Shown piece by piece: positions 30,864 through 42,604 of a DNA stretch of 64,000 nucleotides. Source of the DNA: Aureobasidium sp. EXF-3400 (taxonomy: Eukaryota; Ascomycota; Dothideomycetes; Dothideales; Saccotheciaceae); assembly GCA_024195585.1 (NCBI GenBank), contig SWBL01000050.1, forward strand, positions 62,001 through 126,000, in the 5' to 3' direction. The notes under the pieces were generated by a model. It did no database searches, was not told the origin of the DNA, and was given only the letters and a program-made list of their open reading frames with translations. Position 1 is the stretch's first letter; every line of letters starts with the position of its first letter. The translations under genes and the position numbers were made by a program.

Positions 30864-33422
30864 TGCCACTGTCCTTCCTCCAAAGATAGCGAGTACCCCG
30901 TACCCCAGACCCCAGACCACCACCCCGGACTGCCCCAGACCGGGGTATCGCATATGGGTGGACCGTGTCGATGCCGTTGAACGTATTGGAACCTTGCCAG
31001 CGATGCCCAGCACTCAATTCGAGTCTATCGAGACAGCCAACACTGTCGGATGAAAGGCCAAGCAAAGCCACAGTCTTGGAAGCTGTTCATTTGATATTTT
31101 CCAACGGTAGTGTAGGCGAGAAGAGGCAATAGAGTTTGATACTGCAGGCTGCGCGCGAGATCCACGTGCGTGATTCGACACTTAGAGTCTCAAGAGTCTC
31201 GAACCTTGCCAGACGCATCAAAGGGGAGCCGCTATGCCAAGGACGTCGTGGCGGAGGCTGGATCTTGGAAGGTTGACCTGAGTGTTTTTTTCCGCCTCCA
31301 CTGCACCTAAGCGATGTGTTTCCCTTCACCCTGCCCAGGAAGGGGCTGTGAGCCACCCACAAACGACAATGCTTACCATCCGGTATATCTTGCTGCTGAC
31401 AAATGGATGGTCACGATTTTGATCGAGACAGAGGGAAGTGAAGTTGAATGAAAGTGTGGAGAAGGGGGAAGAGCAAACCTTAGAAGCGCTTGCAATTGCC
31501 CTCGGCGTATCCGAAATGCCAAGTCGCTAATGGTTGCTGATGATCGACAGGCCTCGGTCAACGACACTGCAGTTTGACACGATCGGTTCCTCCTGCAAGA
31601 TAATCTTGATGGAAGATAATCCTCCACCTGTCGTTATCCGGTTGTATTCGACAGTCTCACGGTGAGTCTCACGAGATTCCTCCTCTGGAACGTGACTGCT
31701 TTCATCCGGATCCCCCACACGCATCGCGAACCTGGGGTGTCAGATCGCGTCAAATAACGGTCATCAACAACTTGCCCTACTTGGCATTAGCCATCTTGGA
31801 ACGGCATGAACGAGTGACCATCGTTTTACCTTTCCTCGTCCATCGCCATCGTACAATCAACGTCAGGTTCCTGACCAAGTCCCGGATGGATGGGACAAGC
31901 AATCATGAGCATGCTTTTTCTCGAACCACAAGACCTTCCAAGAAGATTGCTCCTCAAATGCAGCCACGAGCAAGCCGAACTCAATGCCATGCCTTGACTT
32001 TTCTGGAACCCCACGTATTGAACGACGGATCCTCCGGATAAAGTAAATATCAGCGGGATTGTTCCACCACCTCGAACACTTGGCGCTGGAATACAGATTG
32101 TAGACGCTAATCTAGCTTTTCGGAAACCCCCTCTCGTGTTCTGGTCCATCGAGCACTGCCTCTTTCAGCGCTGGAAAGGCCACGGTTGCTATATCGCTGG
32201 GCTTAATTTGCTTTTGTCTGGACCACAGGTGTGATGATGCCTATCGCTTGATTATCCATCATTTATGATCGCAATCTCACAATTGAGTGGAATCTCAAAT
32301 ATGCGGCACGCGTGAGCACCTCACTATCCGCCTGGAATGGTGGTCAGCACACTTGGATGTTGGCGAATACATCCTAGCTGTGATATCTTGGCTTACAACT
32401 CTTCGTCAAGCCGGTTCTTGGTACGACGCCACTGCATGATGGCTGCATGCTGTTGGCAATTATCCAGCATCAAGTTCTGCAGGGATTCGCCTTTGAGTCA
32501 ATCACGTTCTTCACATACATGAGTCCAACGAAGAGAAATCAAGCCAGCATAGAAGTATCCCCAAAGGTTCGCTCAATGCTCCTCTTCGGACCTTATGACG
32601 GGCACCATTGGGAAGAGCCCTTCAGCTTTGAGCCTGCAGTCAAGTCATCCATCCGAGTACGATGCTTCTGCAAGTCAAAATCTTTCGATCAAGACTTCAC
32701 AGACAGTTGTAGAGCTTCGACTTTACCTTGGCGTCGACGATAGCTGCTTTCCATTCGCAAGATCGAGCTATTGGACCTCATAGGACAGGCCTTTTCTATC
32801 TCCTTGCACTAAGAACGAACAAAGCTCGACGATAAGACGATAAGACAAGCTACTCCAGCAGTGCTCTTCTCACCCTTGAACAACTAATCAGTGTCCAGAA
32901 ATATTCATCGTCATTGTTCGAGCAACGAGTTTCTATCACAGATGCGCAAGATCTCAAGTACTGTTCCTGAGATCAGTTGTGTGCCACGTCCACCGATGCC
33001 AGTCAAATCCTGCAAGCACGACACCATTCTTACATACGAATCCGATATCGTCTCTCAAAACCTTACGAGAAAATGGAAAGAGCGGCGTGGCAAAGTGGTT
33101 GCAAGTTGCAATAACGCGTCGACAAAGGCAGACTTGCAAAGTCGATCTCGCCATCTACTACGGTACCGTTGCCTGTAGCAATGTCTACATCCAAGGACCT
33201 CAGCCCCCATGCACTGCACCGATGCTTTCGGCCGTCTAGGGACAAGTAAGAGGCAGGAGAAGGAGCACTGAAGGTAAGTGACTAGGAAAGATCCACTGAC
33301 GCTGTCACTCGATAAACGAAGATTACGATTAATCGGTTGTATGAGAAAGAGCAAGACAAGCACGAGCTAGCTGATGCTCAAAAGAACCATACGCTCTTGT
33401 CCCTCTCTACTCATTACTTCAA
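30864..33422. other. Long intergenic region, about 2.6 kb
   Basis: This lies between the MFS promoter and the 3' end of the Hsp70-like gene. No gene can be supported. Short frames (31087-31362 minus, 32447-32743 plus, 33055-33363 minus) lack motifs and clean starts. It may hold far upstream control of the transporter or lost genes. Confidence 0.4.
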
Positions 33423-35543
33423 TCAATGGAACTCCGCCTGCACAACCCCATACCCCACTCCGCCCACCCTCATTTCAAATACCAAATCTGCACTCAAAAT
33501 CCTCATGACCAGCTCAAAGTCCAGATTCAAAAACTCCTGCCCTTTACTGGTTTTCAATTTTGTAAACAGACTTTCTGGTACAGCAGCAAGATCAGTGCGT
33601 AAAGTGCATACAGTCGAGAGTGTTTTTGTGCGGGAGGAAGGAGCGAGATCAGAGCCACAGGCGATCAGTTCATCTTCAACGACGAGAGATTGTGAAGGTC
33701 GGAAGTTGCGGGTGTAGTGGAAGGATATTGGCGTGTCGGGGGATATTGCTGTGCCCTGTAGAGAGGTGTTAGTTGTCTGTGGTTTGTATGGAAGGGAAGG
33801 AAACAGTACCTTTGAGATGTGCCATTGCATGCGATCGGATACCATCCAGCGCTCCCATAATGGAGACCAATAGCGGTCTGCAATGTCGTGTTTTGTTTCG
33901 TCATAAACGGTGGCGTACGAAGTGCCGTAGTGCAGTCTGCTGCGGCGCGAGGAGACCATGCTGTCGTCCAAACCTCTTATAACTGCACCCCTGACCACAG
34001 CCGTCCAAGCATATAGCGGTTGAATGACTTCCACAGGTGGGAACTCCTTTGGCTGTTCTCTCACCTCTCCTTCCTTCTCCTCATACGCAGGCGGTGGCAA
34101 TGCCGCAGGACTGTTAAAATGCCTCTTCAACCTGTTGTAAAGATGATTCGACTGACCAAATCCACCCACCAAAATTATTCCAGAGACTGTATCTCCCTTT
34201 GCTCTAATCCCCTCCACTTGTCCATCCAGCAATTTCACTACCTCATCAATAACAGGTTCGAAAATCTGCTTGACCTGCTCAGCCTCCAAAACCATAAACC
34301 CAGAGTCAACTCCAGCATCCTCATCGTCAGGTAAACCAGGGAAAGGAACATTGACTTCAGTGTTTTCCTCTTCGTTATAGTTGCGTTTGACGAATTCTTC
34401 AAAGTACTTCAAGCCCATCATCCAGGTTTTTGGTTTCTTGTTGCGCATGGCGATGTAGCGGTCGGTGCCTAGTCGTTGCTTGACGTGTTCTTCAAAGCGG
34501 TAATTGAGGAATGCTGAGCCGCAGAGTCCACCTGTGCCTACTGCGCTTTCTTCTACTCTGAGTGGAGAGAGTTGTGTGATTTTGCTGTTTCACATATGTC
34601 AGTAAACACTTGACAAAAGGTGTTGATGGCAAAGACGAACTAAGCGATCAAATCCACAGTACCGCCTCCAGCATCGCAAATCACAAAGTTATCTCCAACT
34701 TTCAGGTTTTGAGGTTGAACAGTCTTCAGAGCATGCAGCATAGCAGCTTCAGGCTCACTAATCAATTTGAGCTCATGTTTATTGCCCATTCCTGCTTTTT
34801 CTGCCGCTTGTAGCGTTGCGTTTTTCGCAGAATCAGACCATACAGCAGGAACCGTAAGGACGAATTCTGTTTTTGTCATTGCCATAAAGCTTTCTCCATA
34901 TCGTCTGTTTAGTGTTTCCATGGTATGCGTGTATATTTGACCCAGGTAATCGCTTACTGCATCCATGACAGTGCGATCGCAACTTCTTAGATGTGCGGCT
35001 GTGTCCAGTGGACTCACGAAATGAGGCAGCTTTTGATTTCTATCCAGGAAGAGTTTTATACAGCGCAGACGTGGTTCTTCGGGTTTGAATTGGAAGCCCC
35101 ATTTTATGCGTTGGACGGTTGATTTGGGGCCGCCGCCTTGTTCGGGGGTGATTGTGTTGTTGGTTGAGGAGGGCAGTTCGGTGGTTTCGTAGGCGATTTC
35201 GGTGGGGACTTTGTCGGAGGTTATGCCATTGCCTCCTGGCCATCTTTTTTGTTCTCGTCAGTTCTTTTTGTTGCGATACGGGTATTGTGGTTGTTCCATT
35301 TCTCACGTCTTGATGATTTCGATGTCGTCCGGGGTCGCGCTGTATGCTGCTGCTACGCTGTAAAGCCTATTAGCTGTGCACTGTGATGTAGATGATGCTT
35401 GACTCCACTCACCCGGAATATGTTGTGCCAAAGTCAACTCCAACAATAATTCTGTCGGAAGTGACTTGGATATGATCACTCGCCTCGCCAATGCCATTAA
35501 CAATCGGCGGCGGGGCTGAGAAGTTGACCTTGGGTCCAGCCAT
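33423..35543 (-). CDS. Hsp70-family protein, HSPA12-like
   Basis: Five exons: 35543-35413, 35357-35307, 35243-34641, 34584-33810 and 33755-33423; introns 54-63 nt; 630 residues. The actin-like ATPase core is clear: phosphate-1 loop IIVGVDFGTTYSGVAAAYS (about 33-51, split by intron 1), phosphate-2 loop VICDAGGGTVDLIAYKI (about 248-264, split by intron 3), and the adenosine motif IILVGGFGQSNHLYNRLKRH (about 400). The middle reads FVLTVPAVWSDSAKNATLQA, typical for Hsp70. The classical substrate domain and EEVD tail are absent; instead there is a C-terminal region of unknown fold. This matches the divergent HSPA12-like proteins that are multiplied in filamentous fungi and whose clients are mostly unknown. 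Exon 2 is only 51 nt. The donor of intron 3 (GTTCGT) is weak. Confidence 0.9.
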
Positions 35544-36635
35544 TGCGAAGAGGTACTTCTACGGTCCAGTCGAGGAAAGCGGGCGTCACTGACAGTCAGT
35601 CACAGACTGGGTAGAAGCACTCGTGAAGCACAGAATGTAGGTCAATCAAGCAAGTCGGCAAGAGCTGAGACCAACAAGAAAGACGGCGGGAAGGAGTGGA
35701 TGCAAGCTGGTATTATGACGGGAAGAATAAGTTGCGTCAACTTCAACTCTCAGAAGATCCACGAAGAAGACAAAAAGACACCCGAACAGCTGCAGCCAGC
35801 CCAATGTCAGCAGCACGATGACAGGCCAAAGGCTCGAAAAAGCCCGACTCGGCAGAGCTGAGCAAAAAGGTACACTCAAGTCTGGAAGCCCGCCGCACTG
35901 TCCAGCTCCGAGTCCTCTCTGACAGCGCGCAGATGTCTGCAAAGAGCATCATTCGGGTGAGTGATACATCTCCTTCCCCCTTGTCCGAGTCCGAAACTCA
36001 AGGTTTCCATACAAAGACTGGTCTTGGCCGTAGTGGTCAGACAGCTGCTCACAAAGCCGGACTTGCCCCGCAGTCAGGCTGGTGCTGGCTTGTCTCGGAC
36101 ATTTTTGGTTGCAGATCATTTCTTCTTTCGGCTTTCGTGGAGGAGAGCCGCAGCTTCGGGTTCGCTGCCTGTCGACTGCATCATCATTCTTGGCTGTGTG
36201 CTGTTCATCTATAGCCTGATATGTGAGGCATGCAGATGGTCATCTCATTCATGCATGTATACTGTAAGTTATGCTGGCTTAGAAGAGCAATGATATCGAG
36301 CATTTGAAAAGTCAGCCGCAGCAAGAAGCTTCGATGTTTCAGCTCTCGCCCTCGAGTCTGGCTGAAACTTGGTCGCCTTTCACAAACACAATTTGGAAAC
36401 AGTACCTAAAAACATCTTCCGAGTTACTACTCACCAGAAGTCAGTAAGAAAGCGGGAGAGCGGGTGAGTGATCGTGCTCGAGGTTAGGCTCGCTTTCGAG
36501 GCATCAATGTAAGCTTTACCCTTGTGTAATTACTGCCGTGGCCTAGGTATTTCCAATATATGTGAACATATTACCCCCTCGCCTGATTACCTTTCCACGA
36601 TTCCATCACACCCGTCAAGTCGCAATACATTCAAG
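35544..36635. promoter_or_regulatory. Divergent intergenic region, about 1.1 kb
   Basis: This separates the Hsp70-like gene (minus) from the coiled-coil gene (plus), so it must hold both promoters. Overlapping open frames at 35933-36214 and 35961-36293 (+) have no motif and are probably chance. No clear heat-shock element array (repeated nGAAn) is seen near 35543. Confidence 0.4.
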
Positions 36636-38262
36636 ATGGCACGAACAGAAACACCAAAAAAGCGAGTCTCCAATCTCGTCGGCCGCTTCGAGCAATTGGC
36701 TCAATCATCACCAGTCCAAGAATACACCTATCCAAGTCCAGAATCGCCAACTTCACCACGACCAGCATCTCAACATGGCGACAAGACATGGGTATACGAT
36801 CGTAGATGCCTATCTCTATCCTCAAAGCCAAGTGCCCCATGTCTCTCAATCAGACTGGAAAGAGAACTCACCCGCAACGCAAAGCTACGTCAGGAAATTG
36901 AAGATCTGCGTCTTCATTGTATAGAAGGTGATGAGATCCTGACAATGCTATCTCAACGTCTGGAAGCAGGTACAGAATTGCAAGCATCTCTGCACATGCA
37001 AACATCTGGCTTGCAGACAAAAGTCGATAGATTGGCAGACAAGCTCGCTCGGAGAGATAGAATCCAAAAGGCAGAATATGAACGCAGAATTGTGGCCGTA
37101 GCGAATGAACGCGATATGCTGGCTTCAAAACTACGGATGGCGGATGCAAGTGTTGAACGAGCACGAGCGTTGGAAGACACCGTCAAGAGCGCAGACGAGA
37201 AAGCCAGGATCGCGGAAGAGAAAGCACAGATTGCGGACAATCGATTAACAACAATGCGGAGCCAATTACTGGGACTCAAGACAAACATCGCTGCTCGATC
37301 AGGATTTCCAGCGGATGTCAGTGATCAAGAAATTCTTGACATGATGAACAAACTCAACCATCTGGTTCAAAACTGGTGTGTCAGTAGTTTCCGAAAGATC
37401 AAGATTGGTATGTGTTCCAGATATAACCTGATCACTATATGCTGACAAGTTCCAGATCCACGCAGAATGGTCCACAGATTCGAAAAGATAGCAGCTTTAC
37501 AGAAAGCAAAGTCGCTACGAAAGCTTTATGCCACTTTCGACACAAGTATCAAGATCTTTACATTTCAGGCCACTGTATTGCATCTATTTATGCCAATCTT
37601 CGACGCACATTTCTTTGGACTACCGGAAGAACTGAAAGGCTTGGACTCAGCTGCTTGGGAGATGGAATGTATGTTTGTTCGATTAACGTTATCTGCACTC
37701 TGATTTACTGATTGTCGTCCAGCTCTGACAACAGCCTTCAATGAATGGAGAGCAATGACATACGACCTTTTGCGAAATGGTGATGACGAAATGAAGAAAC
37801 GCTGTCAAGCTTCCCAGGCGAACGCGCAGACACAGATAGTAGAGCAAGTCTGCAAGACGATGTCGACACTGACTGGCACAACCGTTCTGGAAGAGCAGAA
37901 ACGCACTCTCAGCATATTGGTCGAGCATGCGGTCTCGCTTTCTCAGCTACTGGGAAGCCAGCGTGCTACGTATCGGTGTTTTCTGCCACAAGCTAACGAA
38001 CAAGGCGTACTCAAGTTCGAGAATAGCGCGATGGAGAATCTGATGGATGAGCAGGAAAGCGATGGTGTTGCAAAGGATGTCAGATGTGTAGTCTCTCCAG
38101 CTTTGATCAAGCAAGGAGGAGAGAGAGGTGAAAAGGTGAGTCGATCTTACTGTGCTACCAGAACAAGCTGACACTGGACAGATGGAAGTGGAAAACGTTC
38201 TCGTGAAAGCCAAAGTCCTTTGTGTTGAAGAAGACTTGGATGACGACGATATGATAGAGTGA
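36636..38262 (+). CDS. Orphan coiled-coil protein (492 aa)
   Basis: Exons 36636-37407, 37456-37668, 37723-38135 and 38182-38262; introns of 48, 54 and 46 nt. After a Ser/Pro-rich start (MARTETPKKRVSNLVGRFEQ), residues about 68-215 form a long coiled coil (IRLERELTRNAKLRQEIEDL, ARIAEEKAQIADNRLTTMRS). The rest looks folded and helical: FEKIAALQKAKSLRKLYATF, LHLFMPIFDAHFFGLPEELK, and ATYRCFLPQANEQ near the C-terminus, which ends EEDLDDDDMIE. I do not recognise the family; it resembles the many fungal lineage-specific coiled-coil proteins. Its stop lies only 20 bp from the stop of the next gene on the other strand, so the two transcripts must overlap. Confidence 0.78.
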
Positions 38263-38282
38263 AGGATTGGTTGTTCTGGACC

Positions 38283-39305
38283 TTACAAGGTGTTTTCTCT
38301 TTGGCGCAAGCCCATGACTCTAGGGTTACGGGCAACAGGCGTGGAGTACGAGGGTATATGGCGTCTGGGCACTTTCTTTGCGTGTACCATGGCAGCAGCG
38401 TCGAGAGTCTTCTCGACTTCGTGCACAAGGTCATCGGCGTTGGTAATATCTGCTACGATGGACCGTAGACGAAAGAAGACGGCGTCAAGATAGATCTCCA
38501 GGAGGAGATACATGTTGTGCTCTGGCTCTTGACGGTGGATCTGTAGGAAAGGCATGTAGACGTATTCGTCGTAGAGCGTAGCCATGCGACGAAAGATCTT
38601 TGCTTCGATGTGAGTCGGCTTGTGAAGTCCACTGTGATGCGTGTCAGCCTGTTCTTCTTCGACCATAGATACACGCGCAGCTTACTCGATGATATCAACC
38701 CATCTAACGACTTCCTCCAGAGCGATCTCATCTGCCAGATCGTGGTTGGATAGCTGATCCTTCGCTGAAGTTGCAGCATCGAGTCTTTGTTCAAGTTTCT
38801 CGAGAACCAGATCCAAGAAGTCGCAGATGTCCAGGCTAATGTCTTCAACATCGCGCGCAACATCACCTCGAAGAATATGCGATGATGGGAAGAGCTGACG
38901 AGCGATGTGGACAATCATCTTGACCATAGCCAACAGCATGCCTTTCAGAGATTCCTCAAGATCGGATGTGCGAATCAAATGCACCAATCTATGAGGCAAG
39001 AGATCGACTTTGGAAGAGAAGACGGATGAAGTTGGTGTAAGAGTGACCAGCGCATTGCGTCGAGGTGTGCTAATGATCGAGTTCTGTTGTGCAGAGTCAT
39101 CAAGATAGTAGGAAGGAATCCATTGGATGGTAGAGTCGAGTGCGTCTGCATGAATGAAAGGTTCGCTGTTGATAGTTGAGAGAGATCCTGCAGTACTGCC
39201 GTGACTGCGCAGCGATGGTGTTCTGATCGGAGGGAAGTTCGCGCTGAGAGGAGACGACGAGGTTGTCGCAGTGCGTGAGTGCAACGATGATATTGAGCGA
39301 GGCAT
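38283..39305 (-). CDS. Orphan helical protein (322 aa)
   Basis: Exons 39305-38686 and 38631-38283, intron 54 nt. The N-terminal 90 residues are Ser/Thr-rich and probably disordered. From there the chain is helical: KVDLLPHRLVHLIRTSDLEE, DICDFLDLVLEKLEQRLDAA, EEVVRWVDIIDGLHKPTHIE (across the junction), and MYLLLEIYLDAVFFRLRSIV. No catalytic motif, membrane segment or signal peptide is seen. I do not recognise the family. It is tail to tail with the coiled-coil gene, which also is helical; a joint role is possible but unproven. Confidence 0.72.
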
Positions 39306-39793
39306 CTCAGGTGTGTTCTAAGGTTTGCTGCTAGAAGGGGTGAGCAAGCGATGGATTGTTGTGGACAAAGAACTGAATCCCAAAGGCTACGCTTCCTGTT
39401 GCGGAAAACGACAAAGAGGCAGGAGCGACCACCACATCGCACGAGTCACAGGAGAAAAAGGACAACGATTTTTCTGCAGAAGTGTGATATTGAGATTGAA
39501 TGAAGATTCTACAAACCAATCAAGAGATGTGTCAGTCTCGTCGAAGCCATCCCGCCATGATGTTTCGTTGCCGACGGCGGATCAGCTACCTTTTAAACAA
39601 GTTGACAATTGCCCACAAGTCACTACCCGAGTGAACAAGACGTTCGATTCGGGTAGTATATAACTTGAAAAGCGTTCAATCTCCGCAAGTAGACTCGATC
39701 ACCACGCCACTGAATCGTTTCCACCATGAGGTGAAATCGGAGGCATGACAACTTTAAAGAAGTGCGGGTTCTCAATAACAATCAACATCAAAA
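39306..39793. other. Intergenic region
   Basis: About 490 bp between two minus-strand genes; it should hold the promoter of the orphan helical gene and the 3' end of the RING-CH gene. Nothing else is recognised. Confidence 0.45.
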
Positions 39794-40825
39794 TCACTCG
39801 TCATCGTCCTCATCATCTGCACCAGGAACATCCATGACACGTTCTGATGCAGCGGCGAGAGCACGACGACTCCAGGCTCGGACACCTTTCCAGACAGCCT
39901 GATACAAGAGTTAGTGATGATTGTTGACCAGAATGAACAGCAGACATACCCAGGTAAAAGTCAAGATACCAACTGACACAGCAATCCAACTGATCTGAGC
40001 CATCCTATCTCGACCAGTGTTGCGACCTCCCACTGACGTGCGCATATTGTACATTTGCCATGGGCTCAGAGTGAGCAGAAACTTGGCAAATCCAACTAAG
40101 CCCAGAGAGGCGAAACCCTTGACGAAGTGCTCAGTCCATGTGACAGGCTCATCCGCAGGTAACAAGGGTTGAGAGCCATGAGCGATTGTGTCGTAAGGAT
40201 CGAGATAGAGGTTGATGATGGGATCAGCCACGTAACCTAGAGTGAATGAGGCGACGATGAAGATGGCCAAGGTAAGCAGAATCTGAGCAGCCGTACTACT
40301 GATCCAGTGTGCCCAATTCATACGTTCTAGACGATATTTGTACCTACATGTTGGGCACTGCCAGTAGTTACGTTTTGCGGCAGGGTTCTGAAGACGCCAG
40401 GCTTGCAGGCAGTGCTCGTGGACATATTTCTGACTGCCCTTGCACAGACACGGGCGGAGTAGACGACCACCATCTGCATCCTCGTACGTGACATTTGGCT
40501 TGGAGCGCAAGAAAGCCGGTAATGAATCTGACGGTGGATGGTATGTGGGTAAGACAGTCTCCAGACAGATGCGACAAGTGCGTGGGTTGTAATGACGTTC
40601 ACGCTGCTGTTGGCCGGCGGAAGCTGTGGAAGATGACGGTGGTGACGGAGGCGGAGTTTGGTGGTCCTCTTCGTCTGAGGAATGCTGTGTCGGGTTGTCG
40701 AACTTGGACTCGTTCTGGAATGGTTGTGGTTTGATCTCCTCTTTGACGTGGTCTTTGTCCCAGGCACCGGGCAAGTCCTCAGGCCAATTCCAGTATACAG
40801 GGTCAATCGACGACGAAGAAGCCAT
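39794..40825 (-). CDS. Membrane RING-CH (MARCH-type) E3 ubiquitin ligase
   Basis: Exons 40825-39950 and 39898-39794, intron 51 nt, 326 residues. A RING-CH (C4HC3) domain spans about residues 86-162: CRICLE, then a long loop, CLCKGSQKYVHEHCLQAW, and WQCPTCRYKYRLERM. It should bring an E2 enzyme to membrane-bound or nearby substrates. Two or three membrane segments follow: ILLTLAIFIVASFTLGYVA, GFASLGLVGFAKFLLTLSPW and ISWIAVSVGILTFTWAVW. The C-terminus (RRALAAASERVMDVPGADDE) is acidic. The arrangement resembles human MARCH5, but the organelle cannot be told. The ATG at 40825 is chosen because the upstream in-frame start is TTG. It is divergent from the proteasome gene PRE8. Confidence 0.9.
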
Positions 40826-41242
40826 GACGGTCAAGTAATGTTCAAGTTCCGGTGGTGTTTGAGCTGCAGTTCAAGGCAGGAGCGCCAGTGGTCATGATCA
40901 AATAGAGAAGTTGAAAAGGCCAGCTGGTGTTTATGCACTTGTGACGAGTTGTCAGAGGGAAAAGCTTCTTCTGTCGAGGCACCGATGTTTGCGGAAGAAG
41001 AGGAAAGAACGAGGCCTTGGCGTTTCGAGCGGGCCCGAGCTTCCATCAGTAGCGCGTCACTGAGCGAGCGCCTGCGCTATGGGCGAGAGAGCAGCAGCAG
41101 CAGCTCCATACAAACCATCAAGCATAGTCCCATCTGTTTCTGTCGTTTCGCCCGTCTATTCCGTTTCTGATTGCAGCTCCATCCATCTCTCTGCAATCTC
41201 GTCCTCCCACTCTTCCATCTCCGCCTCGCCCACACTCACATC
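40826..41242. promoter_or_regulatory. Shared promoter between RING-CH ligase and PRE8
   Basis: 417 bp separate two divergent genes of the ubiquitin-proteasome pathway. A CT-rich leader precedes PRE8 (about 41140-41240), and a run of agc repeats lies at 41090-41104. I see no exact copy of the yeast Rpn4 site GGTGGCAAA. Joint control is an inference from the arrangement. Confidence 0.4.
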
Positions 41243-42237
41243 ATGGCCGATCGCTACTCGTTCTCGCTCACCACCTTCTCCCCCAGGTACTGTTCATCCT
41301 ATACTGCTTGCGCAACCTTTATGCTGACTCCTATGTAGCGGAAAGCTGGTACAGATTGGTACGCCCAAGTAGCTCGAAATCAACAAGACTCTCACTCACA
41401 TAAACTCAGAATATGCCCTCAACGCCGTCAACCAAGGTGTCACCGCCCTAGGCATCAAAGGTCCGCATACATGACCTCTTGTTCATCCGATCCCAATAAT
41501 AACTCTTCCTCCTAGCCACCAACGGTATCGTCCTCGCAACCGAAAAGAAATCATCCTCGCCTCTCATCGATGCCGCCTCCGGAAGCAAGATCTCCCTCAT
41601 CACCCCCAACATCGGAACTGTCTACGCCGGCATGGGTCCCGACTACCGCATTCTCGTCGACAAGGCCCGTAAGGTCTCACACACAAACTACAAGCGTGTT
41701 TACAATGAATACCCTCCTACCCGCATCCTAGTCCAGGACGTCGCTCGTGTCATGCAAGAGGCTACTCAGTCAGGTGGCGTGCGGCCATATGGTGTCAGTC
41801 TGTTGGTTGCCGGATGGGATGACGGTATTGAGCCCGAGACTGAGGCTGCTGATGCTGGCGACGACGCAGAAAAGAAGGCTATCAAGGGAAAGACTGGTGG
41901 TATCCTCAAGGGTGGTCCTTCGCTGTATCAGGTCGACCCCAGCGGTTCCTACTTCCCCTGGAAGGCCACCGCTATTGGCAAGAGCGCCACCTCGGCAAAG
42001 ACTTTCTTGGAGAAGCGCTACACAGACGGTCTCGAGCTGGAAGACGCCATTCACATTGCCCTGCTCACACTTAAGGAGACCATCGAGGGTGAGATGAATG
42101 GTGACACCATCGAGATTGGTATCGTTGGCGCTCCTGCTGATCACCTGCTCGGTGTTGAGGGTGTCGAGGGTGCTCAAGGTCCTCGTTTCAGAAAGCTCAG
42201 CTCGCAAGAGATTGAGGATTACCTGACGAGTTTGTAG
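41243..42237 (+). CDS. PRE8: 20S proteasome subunit alpha-2
   Basis: Exons 41243-41286, 41339-41358, 41410-41460 and 41516-42237; introns 52, 51 and 55 nt; 278 residues. It is one of the seven alpha-ring subunits of the 20S core. The start [20 protein letters not shown], then [20 protein letters not shown], is the alpha-subunit signature. Also seen are [40 protein letters not shown] and [13 protein letters not shown]. Exon 2 is only 20 nt. The protein is longer than the usual 234-250 residues because of an insert at about 141-168 ([20 protein letters not shown], then KTGGILKGG) between GWD and LYQVDPSG. The donor of intron 3 (GTCCGC) is unusual, but the frame and protein sequence demand it. 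Essential gene; assignment firm. Confidence 0.96.
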
Positions 42238-42604
42238 ACGGAGCATGCACTGGCCTGGCGTTTATTTCAAATCTTTCTACACATTGACGAGGGACGGCTC
42301 TGTATACTAACAATTGGCTGTGGGTATGCCGGCCAAAATGACATTTGCTTTTTTGTCGATTTCTGTGTTGCGTGTTCACCGAGTGAATTGTATCTGACTG
42401 GGCCACTGACTTGGAAGCACTCAAACACCGTTCTCGCCACTAAACAACCACTGAATACGCAGTGTATCGAGATAGCGGTCATCGCATATTCTGTGAAGGC
42501 AGCGGCTGACTCTTCAAAGTCTGCATTCCAGGTGCCTAGCTAATCAAGCTACAATAGATGCCAATATTCGTTCATCCAAAAATCCGTTACAACATCAACA
42601 TCAC
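42238..42604. other. Convergent intergenic region
   Basis: This lies between the 3' ends of PRE8 (plus) and the alcohol dehydrogenase gene (minus); it holds both transcript ends. Nothing else is seen. Confidence 0.45.

Noticed and set aside
32447..33363. Short frames in the gap between the transporter and the Hsp70-like gene
   Set aside because: Both strands are open for similar lengths, with no motif, no consistent splice structure and no good starts.
35933..36293. Two overlapping + strand frames upstream of the coiled-coil gene
   Set aside because: No motif, no splice continuation, and they overlap each other in different frames.
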